From NCBI GenBank assembly GCA_943788005.1, contig CALSOP010000002.1, forward strand, positions 274,573 to 338,572: a DNA stretch of 64,000 nucleotides. Direction: 5' to 3'. The notes under the pieces are model-generated. The model saw only the letters and a list, made by a program, of their open reading frames with translations. It searched no databases and was not told where the DNA came from. The position numbers and the translations under genes are program-made. This document shows, in pieces, positions 37,502-49,009 of the stretch; position 1 is the stretch's first letter; each line of letters opens with the position of its first letter. Origin of the DNA: an uncultured Gammaproteobacteria bacterium (lineage in GTDB: Bacteria > Pseudomonadota > Gammaproteobacteria > Eutrophobiales > Eutrophobiaceae).

Positions 37502-38949
37502 TGGAATGGGAGACAGTCATCGGGCTAGAAATCCATGCCCAACTCGCGACCAAGAGCAAAATCTTCTCAGGAGCACCCACAGCTTATGGTGCTGAGCCGA
37601 ATACACAAGCCTGTGCGGTAGATCTGGGTCTTCCTGGCGTGTTACCCGTGCTCAATGAACAAGTGGTATTGATGGCAATCAAGTTCGGCCTGGCTATTGA
37701 TGCAGAAATACCAGAACGCTCGATATTTGCCAGAAAAAACTACTTCTACCCTGACCTACCTAAGGGCTATCAGATTAGTCAATTTGAACTGCCTATAGTC
37801 AGTAGAGGTAATCTTGAAATTCAATTAGAAGACGGCACTACAAAAACAGTTGGCGTCACGCGTGCGCATCTGGAAGAAGATGCAGGCAAGTCCATGCATG
37901 AAGGTTTTGGTGACCAAACGGGCATTGATCTAAACCGTGCGGGCACACCCTTACTGGAAATCGTCTCTGAACCAGACATGCGCAATGCCAAAGAAGCGGT
38001 CGCCTACATGAAAAAGATCCATTCTATAGTGCGCTATCTGGAAATTTGTGATGGCAACATGCAAGAGGGATCATTTCGTTGTGATGCAAACGTATCAATG
38101 CGACCCAAAGGCCAGGAAGAATTTGGCACACGTACAGAATTAAAGAACATCAACTCATTTCGTTTTGTCGAACAAGCGATCAACATCGAAATAGAAAGGC
38201 AAATAGATATTCTTGAAGATGGCGGGAAGATAACGCAAGAAACACGCTTATTCGATCCTGATAAAAATGAAACGCGATCTATGCGTAGCAAGGAAGAAGC
38301 AAACGACTATCGCTACTTTCCTGATCCGGATCTGCTGCCCGTTCAAATCGAAGCTGAACTCATTGAAAAGATTCGAAGTGAATTACCAGAATTACCCAAT
38401 GCCAAGAAACAACGCTTCATAGATCAATTCAAACTATCCGACTATGACAGTGGTGTACTAACTGCACAAAAAGAAATCGCTGATTATTTTGAAACCTGTG
38501 TTAGTACAGCAGAAGGCGAAGCTAAACTCAGTGCTAACTGGATTGCCGGTGAATTGTCTGCTTCACTAAATAAAGAAAGCAAAGACATTACAGAAAGTCC
38601 GGTCAGTGCCGAAATGCTCGGTGGTATGATCAAGCGTATCAAAGACGACACCATCTCCGGTAAGATAGCAAAACAAGTCTTCGAAGCCATGTGGAACGGT
38701 GAAGGCGATGCAGATTCAATTATCGAAAGCAAAGGCTTAAAACAAGTTACCGATACCGGCGCCATCGAAATACTGGTTGACGATGTCATAACCAACAGCC
38801 CAGATCAGGTTGCGCAATACCAAGCTGCCCCAGAAGAAAAACAAGGAAAACTAATCGGCTACTTCGTCGGCCAGATAATGAAACAATCACAAGGTAAGGC
38901 TAACCCTAAACAGGTTAACGAATTGTTGAAGGAAAAGCTAAAGTCTTAA
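37501..38949 (+). CDS. gatB: Asp/Glu-tRNA amidotransferase subunit B
   Basis: 482 residues. GatB signature blocks: [72 protein letters not shown]; the C-terminal YqeY-like tRNA-binding domain ends the protein. It amidates mischarged Asp-tRNA-Asn and/or Glu-tRNA-Gln. Its presence implies at least one indirect aminoacylation route, most often for Asn in non-enteric gammaproteobacteria. Confidence 0.97.
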   Translation: MEWETVIGLEIHAQLATKSKIFSGAPTAYGAEPNTQACAVDLGLPGVLPVLNEQVVLMAIKFGLAIDAEIPERSIFARKNYFYPDLPKGYQISQFELPIVSRGNLEIQLEDGTTKTVGVTRAHLEEDAGKSMHEGFGDQTGIDLNRAGTPLLEIVSEPDMRNAKEAVAYMKKIHSIVRYLEICDGNMQEGSFRCDANVSMRPKGQEEFGTRTELKNINSFRFVEQAINIEIERQIDILEDGGKITQETRLFDPDKNETRSMRSKEEANDYRYFPDPDLLPVQIEAELIEKIRSELPELPNAKKQRFIDQFKLSDYDSGVLTAQKEIADYFETCVSTAEGEAKLSANWIAGELSASLNKESKDITESPVSAEMLGGMIKRIKDDTISGKIAKQVFEAMWNGEGDADSIIESKGLKQVTDTGAIEILVDDVITNSPDQVAQYQAAPEEKQGKLIGYFVGQIMKQSQGKANPKQVNELLKEKLKS

Positions 38950-39111
38950 ACTACCTCGTTGCAGTAAGTATGCACCTATTTTTAAGCGCCTGCTTTGATG
39001 TTAGACCGCTGCAGCAGCAAAAACAGGAACTAGATGACTAAGGTTGTAGCAGAGCAGTTTCTGTCAGAACGGCCTTTAGTAAGCCTTATTGACTGCGCTA
39101 ATGACCTAAAG

Positions 39112-39840
39112 TCACATAAAATAATAAATAATTTCAACACCAATTTTTAATTTCAAATCGTCACAAGCACTTCCTTGGTTTACAGCTATCTCTACTAGCC
39201 CATTTGAATTTTCATACCAGAAGACCAGTCCTGCTTTAACATCAGAGAACGTTCCCGCATTAGCAATTACATGATCATCAATTTTCAAGATCGTTTCCTT
39301 ACTTATAGAATCTGCGCGTATTCCAGTCATACAGTTGCCAAAGTGGTCGATATATATCACTTCATTAAGATCAGCTTGCCATTGATTCTTATCTGTCCAA
39401 CCGACTCTATCACCAGGGATTTGTTCTTTATTTTCTAACATAGCACAAACAGGTGCATATAAATCTCGTCCATGGAAACTGCTAGATAATGTTTCCGGAT
39501 GCCATGTTATCTGCCATGCTAATATTTCTTTTGCATGCTTTGCGACAATATCAAACAAACCATTATCAGGGCCAACAAACCAACGCCCATCTATTTTTAT
39601 TGCAGTAGGTTTGTCCTTATCGGAACCCACTCCCGGATCGACAACACTAAAAATAATCGCGCCTATAGGAATTTGGTGTATTAATGATGCAAGCAAATAA
39701 GCGCTGGCCTTAGGGTTATTACGTGGCGCATCCGCCATCAGATTAATGACACTTGCATTAGGGGCCTGTTGATGTAACACCGTCTCAACCTGCCCGATAT
39801 ACGGCCCTTCTAAACCATAGTCTGTGAATAGGAATATCAT
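39112..39840 (-). CDS. SAM hydrolase (adenosine-forming), DUF62 family
   Basis: 242 residues. Family blocks: LFTDYGLEGPYIGQVE with the substrate Asp, VVDPGVGS, FVGPDNGLFD and FHGRDLYAPV, then IYIDHFGNCMTGI. Members hydrolyse S-adenosylmethionine to adenosine and methionine; related fluorinases and chlorinases use the same fold, but the halogenase-specific loop is not evident. The gene is flanked by convergent gatB and, upstream, by the end of the ribosomal operon. The physiological reason for SAM hydrolysis is unclear. Upstream 162 bases to gatB hold no gene I can see. Confidence 0.87.
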   Translation of the reverse strand: MIFLFTDYGLEGPYIGQVETVLHQQAPNASVINLMADAPRNNPKASAYLLASLIHQIPIGAIIFSVVDPGVGSDKDKPTAIKIDGRWFVGPDNGLFDIVAKHAKEILAWQITWHPETLSSSFHGRDLYAPVCAMLENKEQIPGDRVGWTDKNQWQADLNEVIYIDHFGNCMTGIRADSISKETILKIDDHVIANAGTFSDVKAGLVFWYENSNGLVEIAVNQGSACDDLKLKIGVEIIYYFM

Positions 39841-39880
39841 GAGGACAGTCTAGTTATTAAATGTGCTATACGTCAATCTA

Positions 39881-39912
39881 CTGGATTCCCGTGGAGAGCA
39901 TGCGGGAATGAC
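39881..39912. repeat. REP-like inverted repeat
   Basis: CTGGATTCCCG, an 11-base loop and CGGGAATGAC form a 7-bp stem (39885-39891 with 39903-39909). The outer sequence is the common CTGGATTCCCG...CGGGAATGAC pattern of proteobacterial intergenic repeats. A short related core, GGATTCCCG, occurs at 5860. Confidence 0.45.
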
Positions 39913-40052
39913 AAGGTGGTTATTTGAAGCGACAGATTTTTTTCTCACTACGAGGCGTAATGATTTTTTAACTGACGATTTTACTATAGTAAATGAGGAG
40001 ATTAAAAAATTATTACAACAAAGTAGTGGGAAAAAGAAGCGCTTCGAATCTC

Positions 40053-40084
40053 ACAAAAAGAAAAACCGGGACAATGCCCGGTTT
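40053..40084 (-). terminator. Intrinsic terminator of the ribosomal superoperon
   Basis: On the minus strand AAACCGGG (40084-40077), loop of six, CCCGGTTT (40070-40063) is followed by T-rich TTTTTCTTTTTGT. It lies 26 bases past the rplQ stop and is a textbook intrinsic terminator closing the alpha operon. Confidence 0.9.
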
Positions 40085-40109
40085 CAAGGATACAAGCTTA
40101 TGATTATTA

Positions 40110-40508
40110 TTATGCTTGTTCAGCTGAATCAACGACCTGCTCTGCTACTTCTGGTCGATCGACTAATGATACGAGTGCCATTTGTGCTTTATCACCGGTA
40201 CGAACTCCACACTTGAGAATCCGTAGATAACCACCTGGACGCTCTTTATAGCGAGGGCCAAGTTCATTAAATAGTTTTGTTACCATTTCTCGGTTGCGAA
40301 GACGGGCAAAGGCTAGTCGTCTATTTGCAACGCTGTCACTTTTTGCCATTGTGATCAATGGTTCTGCTACACGGCGTAATTCTTTTGCTTTTGGTAAGGT
40401 CGTCTTGATTACCTCATGTTCCATAAGGGATGCCGCCATATTTCGAAACATCGCTTTACGATGCGAACTATTGCGATTCAGTTTTCGACCACTTTCACGA
40501 TGACGCAT
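40110..40508 (-). CDS. rplQ: 50S ribosomal protein L17
   Basis: 132 residues. Opens [20 protein letters not shown], the L17 signature. L17 lies near the peptide exit on the large subunit. Last gene of the alpha operon, 13 bases after rpoA. A strong terminator follows. Confidence 0.98.
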   Translation of the reverse strand: MRHRESGRKLNRNSSHRKAMFRNMAASLMEHEVIKTTLPKAKELRRVAEPLITMAKSDSVANRRLAFARLRNREMVTKLFNELGPRYKERPGGYLRILKCGVRTGDKAQMALVSLVDRPEVAEQVVDSAEQA

Positions 40509-40521
40509 TATTATTCTCTCT

Positions 40522-41526
40522 TTAAATTGCTGACGCGGTTTCTTTATTCTCTAATGCAGCAGGCGGCCAGTTTTCCAGACGCATACCCAATGAAAGACCA
40601 CGCGATGCCAAGACATCCTTGATCTCTGTTAGAGATTTTTTACCGAGATTTGGGGTTTTTAATAATTCAACTTCCGTACGCTGGATTAAATCACCAATAT
40701 AGTAAATGCTCTCTGCTTTTAAACAATTCGCAGAACGAACGGTCAATTCAAGGTCATCTACTGGGCGTAACAAAATAGGATCAATTTCTGGCTCAGCTTG
40801 CTGACTTGCTTCAATAGCTTCTTCTGCTTCCAGATCAACAAACACGGATAACTGCCCCCTCAAGATTCTGGCCGCTTCACTTACTGCTTCTTCAGGATCA
40901 ATAGTACCGTTTGTTTCAATTTCTATTACCAATTTATCAAGGTCAGTACGTTGCTCAACACGTGCACTTTGAACTTCGTAGGCAATACGATTAACAGGAC
41001 TAAATGAAGCATCCAGTTTTAATTGCCCAATTGTTTGCTCAACTTCGTCAGTTCCACCAATAATGACGGGTTTATAACCACGTCCACGAGCCACCTTCAT
41101 TACGATGCTTAACTCACCAGCTTTGGTAAGGTTTGCGATAAGGTGATCAGGGTTCATGATTTCAACGTCATGATCAAGCGTGATATCTCTGGCATAGACT
41201 TCGCCAGGGCCACTTTTCTTTAAGGTTAAAGTAGCTTCATCTTTGGCATGCATCATAATTGCCAGACCTTTAAGGTTCAGGAGAATATCGGTGACGTCTT
41301 CCTGCACACCTTCAATCGTAGTGTACTCATGTAAAACACCTTCGATTTCTGCTTCGACTACAGCACAACCTGGCATTGAAGATAAGAGAACACGACGTAG
41401 TGCATTGCCCAAAGTATGGCCAAAGCCTCTATCCAAAGGTTCTATGGTAATCTTCGCAGAGGTATTACTTACTGTCTCTACGTCAACCAGTCTTGGTTTT
41501 AGTAATTCATTAAATGTCATTGGCAT
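40522..41526 (-). CDS. rpoA: RNA polymerase subunit alpha
   Basis: 334 residues. The N-terminal dimerisation domain (about 1-230, [20 protein letters not shown]) assembles beta and beta'; the C-terminal domain (about 250-325) holds [19 protein letters not shown] and [10 protein letters not shown] for UP-element and activator contacts. The alpha operon position after rpsD is standard. Confidence 0.98.
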   Translation of the reverse strand: MPMTFNELLKPRLVDVETVSNTSAKITIEPLDRGFGHTLGNALRRVLLSSMPGCAVVEAEIEGVLHEYTTIEGVQEDVTDILLNLKGLAIMMHAKDEATLTLKKSGPGEVYARDITLDHDVEIMNPDHLIANLTKAGELSIVMKVARGRGYKPVIIGGTDEVEQTIGQLKLDASFSPVNRIAYEVQSARVEQRTDLDKLVIEIETNGTIDPEEAVSEAARILRGQLSVFVDLEAEEAIEASQQAEPEIDPILLRPVDDLELTVRSANCLKAESIYYIGDLIQRTEVELLKTPNLGKKSLTEIKDVLASRGLSLGMRLENWPPAALENKETASAI

Positions 41527-41547
41527 GCGTGATTCTCCTCCACACGT

Positions 41548-42168
41548 TTACTTGGAGTAAAGTTCTACAACGAGTTGTTCATTAATTTCAGATGGCAATT
41601 CACTTCTTTCTGGAATTGATTTGAAGACGCCTTCCATGTTTTTAGAATTCACATCAACCCAATCTGGCAAACCATACTGCTCAGCCACATTGATTGCGTT
41701 CTGGATACGCAGTTGTTTCTTGCTTTTTTCACGAATCGCAACAGTATCGCTTGGTGATACCTGATACGAGGCGATATTTACTGATTTACCATTAACCAAT
41801 ATTGAACGATGGCTTACCAATTGGCGTGCTTCACTACGAGTAGATCCAAAGCCCATACGATAAACAACATTGTCCAGTCTACATTCTAATATTTGTAACA
41901 GGTTTTCACCTGTTGAGCCCTTACGACGAGCGGCTTCTTTGTAGTACTTACGAAACTGCTTTTCCAATACGCCATAGATACGACGCAATTTTTGCTTTTC
42001 ACGTAATTGTAAGGCGTAGTCAGACATCCTTTTTGGACGGCTGCCTTGTATACCAGGTAATTTATCAATCTGGCATTTTGATTCAATCGGTCTAGCACGA
42101 CTTTTTAAAAATAAATCTGTGCCTTCACGCCGACTAAGTTTACATTTTGGTCCGAGATAACGTGCCAT
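41548..42168 (-). CDS. rpsD: 30S ribosomal protein S4
   Basis: 206 residues. [20 protein letters not shown] and an S4 RNA-binding domain ([20 protein letters not shown], then [14 protein letters not shown]). S4 binds the 5' domain of 16S rRNA at an early assembly step and in E. coli represses its own operon. Standard length. Confidence 0.98.
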   Translation of the reverse strand: MARYLGPKCKLSRREGTDLFLKSRARPIESKCQIDKLPGIQGSRPKRMSDYALQLREKQKLRRIYGVLEKQFRKYYKEAARRKGSTGENLLQILECRLDNVVYRMGFGSTRSEARQLVSHRSILVNGKSVNIASYQVSPSDTVAIREKSKKQLRIQNAINVAEQYGLPDWVDVNSKNMEGVFKSIPERSELPSEINEQLVVELYSK

Positions 42169-42183
42169 TCTAAAGCTCCTGAA

Positions 42184-42573
42184 TTAAACCCGACGTTTTT
42201 TGGGCGGGCGACACCCGTTGTGTGGAATCGGTGTCACATCACTAATATTAGTGATCTTAAAACCGATTGAATTAAGTGCCCGAACCGCTGATTCACGACC
42301 TGGTCCTGGTCCTTTTATAAATACTTCTATATTTTGCATGCCAAATTCTCGTGCAACTTCACCCGCCTTCTGCGATGCAATCTGTGCGGCAAAAGGGGTG
42401 CTCTTACGCGAACCGCGAAAACCACTACCACCTGAGGTAGCCCATGAAAGAGTATTACCCTGACGATCGGTTATCGTAATAATAGTGTTATTAAATGAAG
42501 CATGTATATGCGCAATACCATCTACGACGGTTTTCTTTACACGCTTACGAGTCTTTGTTGCTGTTTTGGCCAT
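42184..42573 (-). CDS. rpsK: 30S ribosomal protein S11
   Basis: 129 residues. [20 protein letters not shown] and the C-terminal [17 protein letters not shown] are the family marks. Platform protein of the small subunit. It lies 15 bases ahead of rpsD. Confidence 0.98.
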   Translation of the reverse strand: MAKTATKTRKRVKKTVVDGIAHIHASFNNTIITITDRQGNTLSWATSGGSGFRGSRKSTPFAAQIASQKAGEVAREFGMQNIEVFIKGPGPGRESAVRALNSIGFKITNISDVTPIPHNGCRPPKKRRV

Positions 42574-42593
42574 AGTTTTTTAAAACCTGTTGT

Positions 42594-42950
42594 TTATTTT
42601 TTAATCGCTTTTCTGGGACCTTTACGGGTACGTGCATTTGTCTTGGTGCGTTGTCCTCTAACCGGTAGCCCACGACGATGACGAATACCTCTATTAGTAC
42701 CAAGGTCCATCAAGCGTTTGATATTCATTGAGACTTCACGACGTAAATCACCTTCTAGATCATACTTACCTACTTCAGCACGAATCTTGTCTAGCTCTGC
42801 TTCGGTAAGATCTCTAACCTTAGTGGAACCGGTTAAACCCACTGCATCACAAACTTGCTGTGCACGGGTACCACCGATACCATAGATATAAGTCAAAGCA
42901 ATTACTAAGTGCTTATTATCTGCTATGTTAACGCCTGCAATACGAGCCAT
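42594..42950 (-). CDS. rpsM: 30S ribosomal protein S13
   Basis: 118 residues. [20 protein letters not shown], and the basic tail [20 protein letters not shown] that reaches the decoding-site tRNAs. First gene of the alpha operon; only 39 bases separate it from rpmJ, little room for the E. coli-type S4-binding pseudoknot. Confidence 0.98.
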   Translation of the reverse strand: MARIAGVNIADNKHLVIALTYIYGIGGTRAQQVCDAVGLTGSTKVRDLTEAELDKIRAEVGKYDLEGDLRREVSMNIKRLMDLGTNRGIRHRRGLPVRGQRTKTNARTRKGPRKAIKK

Positions 42951-42989
42951 TATTCAATCTCTCCAATATGATTTTCTAGCGCTTATTAT

Positions 42990-43103
42990 CTAGCCTTGAC
43001 GCTGCTTATGTCGCGGGTCAGTACAGATAACACGTACAACTCTATTACGTCGAATGATTCTGCAATTTCGACAAATTCTTTTAACTGATGCTCTAACTTT
43101 CAT
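42990..43103 (-). CDS. rpmJ: 50S ribosomal protein L36
   Basis: 37 residues, [20 protein letters not shown] and on to [10 protein letters not shown]. The zinc-binding set Cys11, Cys14, Cys27, His33 is intact, so this is the zinc-dependent (C+) form. It sits between secY and rpsM in the usual spc order. Too short for most ORF length cut-offs. Confidence 0.96.
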   Translation of the reverse strand: MKVRASVKRICRNCRIIRRNRVVRVICTDPRHKQRQG

Positions 43104-43133
43104 TTTCTTTCTCCAGCATAACTAGCTAACGAC

Positions 43134-44477
43134 TTAACGTCGGCCATGCCCCTTAAGATTGGCTTTCTTCATTATCCCCTCATATTGATGGGACATTAAA
43201 TGTGCCTGTACCTGAGACATAAAGTCCATAACAACCACAACAATAATCAATAGCGATGTGCCACCAAAATAAAACGGCACATTAAATTTCAATATTAAAA
43301 ACTCAGGCAATAAACACACAAATGTAATATAGACAGCTCCTGCCAAGGTTAGCTTGGTTAAGACCTTATCAAGATAAGCCGCTGTTTGTTCGCCCGGACG
43401 CATACCCGGAATGAACGCACCTGATTTCTTTAAATTATCTGCTGTCTCACGCGGGTCAAAAACCATCGCTGTATAAAAGAAACAGAAAAATATAATCCCT
43501 GCTGCATAAGTCATTACGTAAATCGGCTGACCTGGAGATAATGTTGTCGCAATATCCTGCAGCCATCCCATACCTTCTGTCTGAGCAAACCAGCCTGCGA
43601 TCGTTGCAGGAAATAAAATCAAGCTTGATGCAAATATTGGTGGAATTACGCCAGCCATATTGAGTTTCAGTGGCAAGTGACTCGTCTGACCACCCATCAT
43701 CTTGCGACCGACCTGCCGTTTCGCGTAATTAACCGTAATACGTCGTTGACCACGTTCTACAAAAACCACAAATGCGGTCACGGCAATAGCGAGTGCAAAC
43801 AAACCAACTACTGCTAACAAATGCATCTCACCTGTTCTTGATAATTCAATCGTGCCACCAATCGCAGAGGGTAAGCCCGCAACAATACCAGCAAAGATAA
43901 TCATAGAAATACCATTGCCTATCCCACGTTCTGTAATCTGCTCACCTAACCACATTAAAAACATGGTGCCAGTAACCAATGTACATACTGCTGCAATCCT
44001 GAAACCTACACCCGGGTCCATTACAACTGCATAACCTGCTGCTTGCTGACCTTCTAACGCAACTGATACACCAAAGGCTTGAAACGTTGCTAATACAACA
44101 GTGCCATAACGAGTGTATTGTGTAATCTTACGTCGTCCTGCTTCGCCTTCTTTTTTCAGCTGTTTCAGTTTCGGCTCAACAACCGAAAGCAACTGCATAA
44201 TAATTGATGCCGAAATGTACGGCATGATTCCCAAGGCAACCACTGAGAATCGACTCAAAGCGCCTCCGGAAAACATATTAAACATATCCAGAATCGTGCC
44301 TTGCTGTTGTTGAAACAGATCCGCAAGGGCAATTGGATTAATACCAGGCACAGGTATATGTGTCGCAATTCGATAAACGAATAACGCCAATAATACAAAC
44401 AACAGACGCTGGCGCAGTTCTTTTAACTGGCCTAGACCCGATAGTCCGCCTGGAATTGCTGGGTTAGAAGCAGACAT
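43134..44477 (-). CDS. secY: Preprotein translocase subunit SecY
   Basis: 447 residues, ten membrane segments. Plug and pore regions are recognisable ([63 protein letters not shown]). It forms the inner-membrane channel with SecE and SecG. Its ATG directly follows the rplO stop with no gap. Confidence 0.98.
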   Translation of the reverse strand: MSASNPAIPGGLSGLGQLKELRQRLLFVLLALFVYRIATHIPVPGINPIALADLFQQQQGTILDMFNMFSGGALSRFSVVALGIMPYISASIIMQLLSVVEPKLKQLKKEGEAGRRKITQYTRYGTVVLATFQAFGVSVALEGQQAAGYAVVMDPGVGFRIAAVCTLVTGTMFLMWLGEQITERGIGNGISMIIFAGIVAGLPSAIGGTIELSRTGEMHLLAVVGLFALAIAVTAFVVFVERGQRRITVNYAKRQVGRKMMGGQTSHLPLKLNMAGVIPPIFASSLILFPATIAGWFAQTEGMGWLQDIATTLSPGQPIYVMTYAAGIIFFCFFYTAMVFDPRETADNLKKSGAFIPGMRPGEQTAAYLDKVLTKLTLAGAVYITFVCLLPEFLILKFNVPFYFGGTSLLIIVVVVMDFMSQVQAHLMSHQYEGIMKKANLKGHGRR

Positions 44478-44912
44478 TTATTCTTCTATTTTCCCACCAG
44501 CAGCTTCAATAGCCGCTTTAGCACCTTTGGTAAGCATTAAACCTTTTACAGTCACTGCTTTTTCCAATTTACCAGAAAGCATAACTTTCACTCGTAATGT
44601 GCTTTTGTTAATTAATCGTGCTGCTCTAAGCGCTTCGATATCTATCACGTCGACATCAAGATTAGCCAGCTCATGCAAACGAATTTCTTCAGTTACACGT
44701 CCAATGCGTGAACTAAAACCAACTTTTGGTAAGCGGCGTTGCAGTGGCATCTGACCACCTTCGAAACCTACTTTGTGGTAACCACCGGAACGTGATTTTT
44801 GTCCCTTATGCCCACGTCCACCTGTTTTACCAAGTCCTGATCCTATTCCACGGCCTCGACGTTTTGCATCTGAGGTTGAATCAGGATGGGGTTTAATTGT
44901 ATTTAGACGCAT
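44478..44912 (-). CDS. rplO: 50S ribosomal protein L15
   Basis: 144 residues. [20 protein letters not shown] and the glycine-rich [20 protein letters not shown] are diagnostic. A late assembly protein of the large subunit. It ends immediately before secY. Confidence 0.98.
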   Translation of the reverse strand: MRLNTIKPHPDSTSDAKRRGRGIGSGLGKTGGRGHKGQKSRSGGYHKVGFEGGQMPLQRRLPKVGFSSRIGRVTEEIRLHELANLDVDVIDIEALRAARLINKSTLRVKVMLSGKLEKAVTVKGLMLTKGAKAAIEAAGGKIEE

Positions 44913-44916
44913 CAGC

Positions 44917-45111
44917 TTAGTCCTCTTCCACTGCGAGCAAGTAACTTACTTTATTAATCATGCCACGATTCTCTGGCGTATCACCAACAGTGACACTATG
45001 ACCAATTCGTCGTAAGCCCAAACCACTAACACAGGCTTTATGTTTTTGAATACGCCGATTAGTGCTCTTTATCAACGTAACTTTTAATTGTTTGTCAGAT
45101 TTCTTAACCAT
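44917..45111 (-). CDS. rpmD: 50S ribosomal protein L30
   Basis: 64 residues, with [20 protein letters not shown] and the [20 protein letters not shown] stretch typical of L30. Slightly acidic C-terminus (AVEED). It fits between rpsE (2 bases) and rplO (4 bases). Confidence 0.96.
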   Translation of the reverse strand: MVKKSDKQLKVTLIKSTNRRIQKHKACVSGLGLRRIGHSVTVGDTPENRGMINKVSYLLAVEED

Positions 45112-45113
45112 GA

Positions 45114-45620
45114 TTAACTAACCACTTCTTCTACAGACTTACCGCGTTTCGCAGCAATATATTCAGGTGAAGACATCGACTTTAATCCTTCAATCGTAGC
45201 GCGAACCACATTGATTGGGTTAGTTGAACCGATAGACTTTGCCAGAACATTATGAATACCAACGACTTCGAACACAGCACGCATAGGCCCACCAGCAATA
45301 ATACCGGTACCTTCTGATGCGGGCTGCATATAAACCTTGGCCGCACCGAACTCTGCCATAATGGAGTACTGAAGGGTTCCTTCATTCAATGGCACGGAAA
45401 TCATATTACGACGTGCATCTTCCATTGCCTTTTGAATCGCTAGAGGTACTTCACGAGATTTGCCGCGCCCAACACCCACACGACCATTGCCATCACCAAC
45501 AACTGTTAATGCTGCGAAACCAAATTGACGACCACCTTTAACCACCTTGGCAACGCGATTAACGTTAACAAGCTTTTCCTGAAGATCTTCGTTTCCGGTT
45601 ATTGAGTTTCCTAATGCCAT
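45114..45620 (-). CDS. rpsE: 30S ribosomal protein S5
   Basis: 168 residues. N-terminal double-stranded RNA-binding part ([40 protein letters not shown]) then the S5 C-terminal domain ([17 protein letters not shown]). S5 takes part in mRNA unwinding and decoding fidelity. Standard length. Confidence 0.98.
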   Translation of the reverse strand: MALGNSITGNEDLQEKLVNVNRVAKVVKGGRQFGFAALTVVGDGNGRVGVGRGKSREVPLAIQKAMEDARRNMISVPLNEGTLQYSIMAEFGAAKVYMQPASEGTGIIAGGPMRAVFEVVGIHNVLAKSIGSTNPINVVRATIEGLKSMSSPEYIAAKRGKSVEEVVS

Positions 45621-45631
45621 AAGACCCTTCC

Positions 45632-45985
45632 TTAAAATTCCATACCTTGTTCGCGAGCAGCATCAGCTAATGCTTTAATACGACCATGGTATTTAAAACC
45701 TGAGCGGTCAAAAGCAACTTTCGAAACACCTGCTTTCTTCGCACGTTCAGCCAGTATTTTACCAACAGTAATGGCTGCATCGACATTACCACTGTATTTA
45801 ATCTGACCCTTAACTTCTTTATCCAAACTTGACGCACTCGCAAGCACTTGCGATCCATTTGGCGCAATAACCTGTGCGTAGACATGACGAGGTGTTTTGT
45901 AAACACACAAACGATTCACACCTAACTGTTTAATCTTTGCACGTGCCTTAGTGGCGCGACGAATTCTATCTGTTTTTTTACTCAT
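45632..45985 (-). CDS. rplR: 50S ribosomal protein L18
   Basis: 117 residues. [20 protein letters not shown] and [20 protein letters not shown] mark L18, which binds 5S rRNA with L5 and L25. Normal length, 5 bases after rplF. Confidence 0.98.
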   Translation of the reverse strand: MSKKTDRIRRATKARAKIKQLGVNRLCVYKTPRHVYAQVIAPNGSQVLASASSLDKEVKGQIKYSGNVDAAITVGKILAERAKKAGVSKVAFDRSGFKYHGRIKALADAAREQGMEF

Positions 45986-45990
45986 ATCGA

Positions 45991-46524
45991 CTAGCTCTTC
46001 TTAGCTTCTTTGCGAATGATACGTTCATCCGAATAACGAACACCTTTTCCTTTGTAGGGCTCAGGCGGACGGTATCTGCGTATATTTGCAGCAACCTGCC
46101 CAACTTGTTGTTTATCACTACCCTTAATAATTATTTCTGTTTGACTTGGTGTCTCAATCGAAATGCCTTCGGGAATATCAAATGCAACTGGATGTGAAAA
46201 TCCTAACGTAAGATTCAACACTTTCCCGGAGACTGCAGCACGGTAACCAACACCAACAATATCCAATTTACGTTCAAAACCTTCACTCACACCGGTCACT
46301 AAATTTTGAATCAATGCGCGCGTGGTGCCTGACAAAGCATTTGCTGTTTTACTGTTACTATTAACAGTAGTTTTTAATATATTGTCTTCCTGCTCAACCT
46401 TAACCAAAGGATGTACATTATGTGACAACTCACCTTTACCACCTTTAACAGTAACCATACTACCGACGATATTGACATCGACGCCGCTAGGAATTGTTAT
46501 CGGGTTATTTGCTATTCTTGACAT
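45991..46524 (-). CDS. rplF: 50S ribosomal protein L6
   Basis: 177 residues. Two repeated L6 folds; the C-terminal signature [16 protein letters not shown] is intact. L6 lies by the sarcin-ricin loop where GTPase factors dock. It is 15 bases after rpsH. Confidence 0.98.
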   Translation of the reverse strand: MSRIANNPITIPSGVDVNIVGSMVTVKGGKGELSHNVHPLVKVEQEDNILKTTVNSNSKTANALSGTTRALIQNLVTGVSEGFERKLDIVGVGYRAAVSGKVLNLTLGFSHPVAFDIPEGISIETPSQTEIIIKGSDKQQVGQVAANIRRYRPPEPYKGKGVRYSDERIIRKEAKKS

Positions 46525-46539
46525 GTCAATTCATCCAAA

Positions 46540-46935
46540 TTAAGAAACAAAACAAAGTACTTCACCACCAATACCCTGTTCTCGCGCTGATTTATCTGTC
46601 ATAACGCCTTTAGCTGTAGAAATAACTGCTACACCAAGACCACCTAGTACTTTTGGCAATTCATCAGCTGATTTATAGCTGCGAAGGCTAGGACGACTAA
46701 CTCGTTTAATTGTCTCTATAACTGCTTTTCCTTCAAAATACTTAAGCTCAATAGTAAGCGTTGCCTTCTTGTCTTGTTCCGCAACACTGTAATCAAGAAT
46801 GTAACCTTCTTGCTTCAGGATATTTGCAATCGCCACTTTTAATTTCGATGAAGGCATTTTCACATCACGCTTGTTTCGCTGTAATGAATTACGAATGCGC
46901 GTCAACATATCTGATATGGGGTCTGACATACTCAT
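46540..46935 (-). CDS. rpsH: 30S ribosomal protein S8
   Basis: 131 residues, starting [17 protein letters not shown]; the C-terminal [20 protein letters not shown] is the S8 signature. A second ATG two codons in is equally possible. S8 binds helix 21 of 16S rRNA and in E. coli represses the spc operon at L5. Confidence 0.98.
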   Translation of the reverse strand: MSMSDPISDMLTRIRNSLQRNKRDVKMPSSKLKVAIANILKQEGYILDYSVAEQDKKATLTIELKYFEGKAVIETIKRVSRPSLRSYKSADELPKVLGGLGVAVISTAKGVMTDKSAREQGIGGEVLCFVS

Positions 46936-46954
46936 GATTATATTCTCTCTTTAT

Positions 46955-47260
46955 TTACCAGCTCGCTTTAACCAAACCTGGCACATCGCCACGCATAGCC
47001 GCTTCACGCAATTTATTTCTACCTAAACCAAATTTACGATAATAACCGTGTGGACGTCCCGTAATATTACAACGGTTTCGTACACGAACAGGGCTCGCAT
47101 CTCTTGGCATTTTATTCAACTTTTCACGCGCTGCTGCACGATCACTTTCGCTTAAAGACGTATCTATAATCATTGCCTTCAATTCAGTTCTTTTTGCCGC
47201 GTATTTTTTTACCAAACGTAGACGTTTGACTTCGCGATTAATCATGCATGACTTTGCCAT
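46955..47260 (-). CDS. rpsN: 30S ribosomal protein S14 (zinc-independent form)
   Basis: 101 residues, the long proteobacterial form without the CxxC...CxxC zinc knuckle. [20 protein letters not shown], then [16 protein letters not shown] is diagnostic. Located between rplE and rpsH as usual. Confidence 0.98.
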   Translation of the reverse strand: MAKSCMINREVKRLRLVKKYAAKRTELKAMIIDTSLSESDRAAAREKLNKMPRDASPVRVRNRCNITGRPHGYYRKFGLGRNKLREAAMRGDVPGLVKASW

Positions 47261-47272
47261 ATTAAATAGACC

Positions 47273-47812
47273 TCAAGACCTTAACGGTAAGTTAAATGCC
47301 GTTAATAAAGCACGGCCTTCTTCATTTGTTCGCGCTGAGGTAGTAATCGTAATATCCATACCTCGCAGTGTATCAATCTTGTCATAGTCAATTTCAGGGA
47401 AAATGATTTGCTCTTTAATTCCCATGTTGTAATTACCTCGACCATCAAAAGATTTTGCATTTAATCCACGAAAATCCCGAATACGTGGGATTGCAATCGT
47501 AATTAAACGATCCAAAAATTCATACATACGTTCGCGTCGCAAGGTCACCTTACAACCGACAGGCCATCCTTCACGCACTTTAAAGTTCGCAACTGATTTT
47601 CTTGCGTTACAAACAATTGGCTTTTGTCCGGCAATTTTAGTCATATCACTTACCGCATGCTCAACGACCTTTTTATCTGCGACTGCCTCACCGATACCCA
47701 TATTAAGGGTAATCTTGGTGATCTTTGGGACTTGCATCGATGATTTATAACCAAACTGCTCGGTTAACTGCTTAACCACCGTACTATTATAATGTTCTTG
47801 TAATCTGACCAT
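47273..47812 (-). CDS. rplE: 50S ribosomal protein L5
   Basis: 179 residues. [38 protein letters not shown] and [17 protein letters not shown] are family blocks. It binds 5S rRNA and contacts P-site tRNA. Standard length. Confidence 0.98.
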   Translation of the reverse strand: MVRLQEHYNSTVVKQLTEQFGYKSSMQVPKITKITLNMGIGEAVADKKVVEHAVSDMTKIAGQKPIVCNARKSVANFKVREGWPVGCKVTLRRERMYEFLDRLITIAIPRIRDFRGLNAKSFDGRGNYNMGIKEQIIFPEIDYDKIDTLRGMDITITTSARTNEEGRALLTAFNLPLRS

Positions 47813-47823
47813 GAATATTGACC

Positions 47824-48144
47824 TTATACATCCACAACTTCATTGTTTGACTTGAAGTATCGTACTTTTTGTCCATCTTCCAGCGAACGATAACCGACTC
47901 GGTCACCCTTATTTGTTACTGGATTCCACATAGCGACATTGGAAATATGAATCGCTGCTTCTTTTTCGACGATACCACCTGGTGTACCCTGCATCGGATT
48001 ACCCTTGGTGTGTTTCTTAATCATGTTGACGTTCTCAACAAAGATTTTATCCAATTCATTTATCACGGATAAAACAACACCACGCTTACCTTTATCCTTG
48101 CCTGCAATGACAACAACTTCGTCACCTTTCTTAATGCGAGCCAT
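47824..48144 (-). CDS. rplX: 50S ribosomal protein L24
   Basis: 106 residues. KOW motif near the N-terminus ([20 protein letters not shown]). L24 initiates large-subunit assembly. It lies two bases after rplN. Confidence 0.98.
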   Translation of the reverse strand: MARIKKGDEVVVIAGKDKGKRGVVLSVINELDKIFVENVNMIKKHTKGNPMQGTPGGIVEKEAAIHISNVAMWNPVTNKGDRVGYRSLEDGQKVRYFKSNNEVVDV

Positions 48145-48146
48145 TC

Positions 48147-48515
48147 TTAAAGTACCTCCGGTGCCAGAGAAACAATCTTCATAAACTGTTCTCCACGTAG
48201 TTCTCGTGTTACTGGGCCAAATATGCGTGTACCAATAGGTTGTAATTGAGCATTCAGCAATACAGCCGCATTGCCATCAAACCTAATCAACGACCCATCT
48301 GCTCTACGTACGCCTTTACGGGTACGGACAACAACTGCGTTATAAACATCGCCCTTCTTAACCTTGCCGCGAGGAATAGCTTCCTTGATGCTGACTTTAA
48401 TGACATCACCAACGTTAGCGTATCGTCGCTTTGAGCCACCCAATACTTTCACACACATCAGCCGACGTGCGCCGCTGTTGTCTGCTGCATCAAGCATTGT
48501 TTGCATTTGAATCAT
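48147..48515 (-). CDS. rplN: 50S ribosomal protein L14
   Basis: 122 residues. [20 protein letters not shown] and the C-terminal [20 protein letters not shown] mark L14, at the subunit interface. First gene of the spc operon, 24 bases after rpsQ with no visible terminator or promoter between. Confidence 0.98.
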   Translation of the reverse strand: MIQMQTMLDAADNSGARRLMCVKVLGGSKRRYANVGDVIKVSIKEAIPRGKVKKGDVYNAVVVRTRKGVRRADGSLIRFDGNAAVLLNAQLQPIGTRIFGPVTRELRGEQFMKIVSLAPEVL

Positions 48516-48539
48516 GTGCGCTCTATCTCCCTAAACCTG

Positions 48540-48806
48540 TTATACAACTTGTGCCTTACTGACGACTTTCTGTAAGCGCCAAGACTTGTTTTTGGATAAA
48601 GGCCGTGATGCTTCAATTACGACCACATCGCCTTCATTACATTCGTTAGCTTCATCATGAGCCAATAGCTTGGTAGAACGGCGCATAAACTTCCCATACA
48701 ACGGATGCTTTACTCGACGCTCAACCATGACCGAAATAGTTTTATCCATTTTATTACTAGTTACGGTGCCGGTAACTGTCTTTGCTTCTGTTGATTCTGT
48801 GCTCAT
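48540..48806 (-). CDS. rpsQ: 30S ribosomal protein S17
   Basis: 88 residues. [20 protein letters not shown] and [20 protein letters not shown] are S17 blocks (OB fold). It starts inside the rpmC stop (4-base ATGA overlap). Confidence 0.97.
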   Translation of the reverse strand: MSTESTEAKTVTGTVTSNKMDKTISVMVERRVKHPLYGKFMRRSTKLLAHDEANECNEGDVVVIEASRPLSKNKSWRLQKVVSKAQVV

Positions 48807-49009
48807 GCTTCTTTACCCGATGCGGTTTTTTTCTCATTAATAAGCGTATGGAGTCGTGCGATATTGCGTCGAGTTTTTTTCATCTCACTAGGCTTATCAA
48901 GTTGCCCGGTGCCTTTTCTCATTCGCAAATTAAATTGGGCACGTAACTCTTCCAATAAAATTGTTTGCAGCTCTTCAGCTGTCTTTTCTCTTAATTCTGC
49001 TGCTTTCAT
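48803..49009 (-). CDS. rpmC: 50S ribosomal protein L29
   Basis: 68 residues, two helices, [20 protein letters not shown]. It sits at the peptide exit tunnel with L23. Its ATG overlaps the rplP stop by one base. Confidence 0.97.
   Translation of the reverse strand: MKAAELREKTAEELQTILLEELRAQFNLRMRKGTGQLDKPSEMKKTRRNIARLHTLINEKKTASGKEA

Noticed and set aside
39863..40216. Plus-strand reading frame of 117 codons, partly coding-like
   Set aside because: It runs through the REP-like repeat and the ribosomal terminator and into the antisense of rplQ, with no ribosome site.
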